From Actinomycetota bacterium (lineage in GTDB: Bacteria > Actinomycetota > Thermoleophilia > UBA2241): 6,823 bases of DNA. A program made the translations under genes and the position numbers. Location of the stretch: positions 7,994 through 14,816 of the forward strand of contig PMKK01000023.1 of NCBI GenBank assembly GCA_003157715.1, in the 5' to 3' direction. Under the pieces are notes generated by a model. That model saw only the letters and a program-made list of their open reading frames with translations, had not been told where the DNA came from and ran no database searches. Below are positions 5,614-6,823 of the stretch, piece after piece (positions within the stretch are counted from its first letter, which is position 1; the number at the start of each line of letters is the position of its first letter).

Positions 5614-5632
5614 CCCTTTGCGTGGGCGTCAA
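5604..5632 (-). promoter_or_regulatory. Housekeeping-type promoter for the CAP leader
   Basis: On the minus strand TTGACG (5632-5627) is followed by exactly 17 bases and TAAGGT (5609-5604), close to the actinobacterial sigma-70 consensus TTGACA-17-TANNNT. Transcription would start near 5597. This is the best promoter in the window and probably drives the leader, the CAP gene and perhaps the PurH-VKOR pair. Confidence 0.65.
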
Positions 5633-5660
5633 CCAGCAGAGAGGCGCGTACGAACGCAGT

Positions 5661-5666
5661 AGGAGG
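5661..5666 (+). promoter_or_regulatory. Ribosome binding site of the acyltransferase gene
   Basis: AGGAGG is the only strong site ahead of the acyltransferase. Its position suits initiation at the in-frame CTG 5671 better than at GTG 5683, leaving a rare CTG start as a real option. Confidence 0.5.
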
Positions 5667-5682
5667 AATCCTGGGTAGAGAA

Positions 5683-6315
5683 GTGCCGCGGACCGGCCGA
5701 GAGCCGAGGCTGCTACCCTATACGGCTACGGCGCTCGCCGTGAGACCCGTCTTTCGCAGCGCCTTCCGGCTCAAGGTGGTTTGCCCCGAGCGCATCCCCG
5801 CTCGTGGTCCGCTGGTGGTCGTGGCCAACCATGAAAGCAATGTCGACGGCTTCGTTCTGATCTCGGTCTTCACCGGACGGCGCCTCAGATTCCTCTCGGC
5901 GGCTCACCTGTTCGAGAGGCCCGGCGTCGGCTTGTACCTGCGCGCCATAGGCGCCCTGCCGGTCGAGGAGCAGACCGCCAACGTGACCAGCTTCAAGAAG
6001 GCACTCGCGATCCTTCGGGAGGGTGGCACGGTGGCCGTCTTTCCGCAGGGAGGGATCGCGCGCGATGAGATCCAGGGCGGCGCGGCGTATCTGGCGCTGA
6101 AGGCCAACGCGACGCTTCTGCCGTTGCACATCGCCGGCACGGGCGGAGCGTTCCCGCCCGGCTGCAACTGGCCGTCCCTGACGCCGATCACGGTGCGTGT
6201 CGGCAGGCCGGTCGCCGCGGCCGAGATCGCCGGCGCCGGCTCGAGCACCAAGGCAGCGGTGGTCGAGGGTACGAGGCTTGTCGGACGTCTCCTCGCCGAG
6301 GCGCGGACGGCCTGA
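5683..6315 (+). CDS. PlsC-type (1-acyl-glycerol-3-phosphate-like) acyltransferase
   Basis: About 210 residues from GTG 5683, matching the LPLAT/PlsC fold that moves acyl chains from acyl-CoA or acyl-ACP to lysophosphatidate-like acceptors at the membrane. Seen in order: a hydrophobic start (11-31), RGPLVVVANHESNVDGF with the catalytic HX4D pair H50/D55, RRLRFLSAAHLFERPGVGLYLRAIGALPV, AVFPQGG (118-124), and LLPLHIAGTGG (145-155). Motif II normally ends in V-[DE]-R but reads VEEQ, and motif III is FPQG instead of FPEG, so the acceptor may differ. The start is uncertain: AGGAGG at 5661-5666 lies 16 bases from GTG 5683, too far, but four bases from an in-frame CTG at 5671. GTG 5740 would remove part of the first helix. 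The divergent CAP promoter lies just upstream; no clear plus-strand promoter was found. It is a single gene followed by repeats. Confidence 0.88.
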   Translation: MPRTGREPRLLPYTATALAVRPVFRSAFRLKVVCPERIPARGPLVVVANHESNVDGFVLISVFTGRRLRFLSAAHLFERPGVGLYLRAIGALPVEEQTANVTSFKKALAILREGGTVAVFPQGGIARDEIQGGAAYLALKANATLLPLHIAGTGGAFPPGCNWPSLTPITVRVGRPVAAAEIAGAGSSTKAAVVEGTRLVGRLLAEARTA

Positions 6316-6342
6316 CGGCCCGGACGGCCTGACGGTCCGGAC
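6304..6342. repeat. 17-base tandem repeat across the acyltransferase stop
   Basis: CGGACGGCCTGACGG plus two bases repeats at 6304-6320 and 6321-6337, with a further 5-base partial copy to 6342. The two full copies differ only at one position (C6319 against T6336). The first contains the acyltransferase TGA (6313-6315), so this is a slippage-type duplication of the gene end. Confidence 0.75.
6320..6340 (+). terminator. Hairpin after the acyltransferase gene
   Basis: CCGGAC (6320-6325) and GTCCGG (6335-6340) make a 6-pair stem with a 9-base loop, starting five bases after the stop. There is no T-run. It is formed by the tandem repeat and is a weak terminator candidate. Further on, GCAGGC-G-GCCTGC (6365-6377) and the palindrome ATGTACAT (6381-6388) are other small symmetric elements with no assigned role. 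Confidence 0.3.
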
Positions 6343-6414
6343 AGTCGGGCTTGAGGTGACCGAAGCAGGCGGCCTGCTGCATGTACATCTCTCCGGCGGC
6401 CGCGGCGGTCCTCC

Positions 6415-6443
6415 TTGACGAGCGAGGCTTCTCCACGTACACC
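6415..6443 (+). promoter_or_regulatory. Possible dhaK promoter
   Basis: TTGACG (6415-6420), 17 bases, then TACACC (6438-6443). The -35 is identical to that of the CAP promoter and the spacing is ideal, but the -10 is weak and lacks the final T. It would start transcription near 6450, about 70 bases before dhaK. Confidence 0.35.
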
Positions 6444-6465
6444 CCTTTAACAGGAGCACAAGGGG
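6442..6465. promoter_or_regulatory. Inverted repeat in the dhaK leader
   Basis: CCCCTT (6442-6447) and AAGGGG (6460-6465) are complementary across a 12-base spacer, overlapping the possible -10 and start site. It could be an operator or an RNA stem that covers the AAGGGG site in front of the small frame at 6472. Confidence 0.35.
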
Positions 6466-6471
6466 CGGCCG

Positions 6472-6525
6472 ATGTCGGCACGCGACGGCCGCGATGTGCG
6501 GGCAGAAGCGGGGGAGACGAGATGA
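6472..6525 (+). CDS. Possible 17-codon leader frame coupled to dhaK
   Basis: ATG 6472 to TGA 6523 encodes 17 residues ([17 protein letters not shown]). Its stop overlaps the dhaK start as ATGA, the classic arrangement for translational coupling, and AAGGGG lies six bases before its ATG. The frame is very short and no family is known; chance is quite possible. Confidence 0.25.
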   Translation: MSARDGRDVRAEAGETR

Positions 6526-6823
6526 AGAAGCTGATCAACCTTCCGCAAGACGCGGTGCGCGAGGAGCTCGAAGGCATGGCGGCGGCTCACTCCGACAGGG
6601 TGCGCGTACACGTCGGTCCCAGCTACATCGTGCGTGCCGATGCCCCGGTGCGGGGCAAGGTGGCGCTCGTTTCGGGAGGGGGTTCGGGCCATGAGCCCAT
6701 GCACGGCGGCTTCGTCGGCAGAGGCATGCTCGATGCCGCCTGCCCCGGTGAGGTGTTCAGCTCGCCGACGCCCGATCAGATGCTGGCGGCCACCCAGGCG
6801 GTGAACGGCGGCTCGGGCGTGCT
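6522..6823 (+). CDS. dhaK: Dihydroxyacetone kinase, DhaK subunit, 5' part
   Basis: The first 100 codons of DhaK, the subunit that binds dihydroxyacetone covalently and presents it for phosphorylation to dihydroxyacetone phosphate. The match to E. coli DhaK from memory is close from the first residue: MKKLIN, then [30 protein letters not shown] (37-66), then [13 protein letters not shown] (74-86). GSGHEP carries H57, equivalent to E. coli H56, which contacts the substrate. The covalent histidine (E. coli H218) and D109 lie outside the window. ATG 6522 has GGGGAG five bases upstream. The gene continues past 6823. Whether the phosphoryl donor is a PTS partner (DhaM) or ATP depends on what follows (dhaL/dhaM or a fused L domain) and cannot be seen here. 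Confidence 0.96.
   Translation, partial: MKKLINLPQDAVREELEGMAAAHSDRVRVHVGPSYIVRADAPVRGKVALVSGGGSGHEPMHGGFVGRGMLDAACPGEVFSSPTPDQMLAATQAVNGGSGV

Noticed and set aside
5228..5632. Minus-strand frame of 134 codons through the leader and repeats
   Set aside because: It starts upstream of the predicted transcription start, overlaps the CAP start in another frame, lacks a ribosome site and is arginine/proline-rich noise.
5494..5682. Upstream extension of the acyltransferase to ATG 5494
   Set aside because: The added 63 codons are basic, lack family similarity and run through the divergent promoter; no ribosome site precedes that ATG.
6188..6577. Minus-strand frame containing a CFGHLKPDC zinc-like string
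   Set aside because: It overlaps the acyltransferase end and dhaK start, and the cysteine/histidine spacing appears by chance in an arginine-rich shadow frame.

Overview
This is a GC-rich stretch of a bacterial chromosome with tightly packed genes, GTG starts, strong AGGAGG-type ribosome binding sites and hardly any TTA codons. The protein styles (a YkwD/CAP secreted protein with a GENIA-type core, a thioredoxin-VKOR disulfide enzyme, a single-domain CUT2 sugar ABC ATPase) suggest an actinobacterium, perhaps of the Thermoleophilia/Solirubrobacterales type. That placement is inference from protein character, not from a marker gene. I see no tRNA, rRNA, CRISPR array, insertion sequence or phage gene.

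Layout. (1) Positions 1-1521, plus strand: the end of a CUT2-family sugar ABC ATPase, overlapping by 4 bases a XylH-like permease. This is the tail of a monosaccharide uptake operon. (2) 1522-1670: a short convergent gap with a perfect 20-base palindrome and 16-base repeats. (3) 1671-5250, minus strand: in transcription order a secreted CAP-domain protein, a divergent PurH-like bifunctional purine enzyme and a thioredoxin-VKOR fusion. PurH and VKOR are only 16 bases apart. (4) 5251-5682: a 432-base divergent control region. It holds a good minus-strand promoter (TTGACG-17-TAAGGT), inverted repeats over its -10 and start site including a LacI-type AAACGTTT core, a leader of about 347 nucleotides with two hairpins, a previously uncalled 30-codon reading frame with a textbook ribosome binding site, and a 33-base tandem repeat that duplicates the end of that small frame. 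(5) 5683-6315, plus strand: a PlsC-type acyltransferase with altered motifs. (6) 6316-6521: short repeats, a possible promoter and a possible 17-codon leader frame. (7) 6522 to the window end, plus strand: the 5' part of dhaK, the dihydroxyacetone-binding kinase subunit, very close to the E. coli sequence.

Functionally, the edges belong to carbohydrate uptake and triose catabolism. The middle minus-strand group mixes envelope and oxidative-folding functions with a purine enzyme. The two least ordinary items are the PurH-like protein, which keeps most catalytic residues but has lost the KTLHP lysine of the cyclohydrolase domain, and the structured leader in front of the CAP gene. I do not claim a new defence or mobile system.
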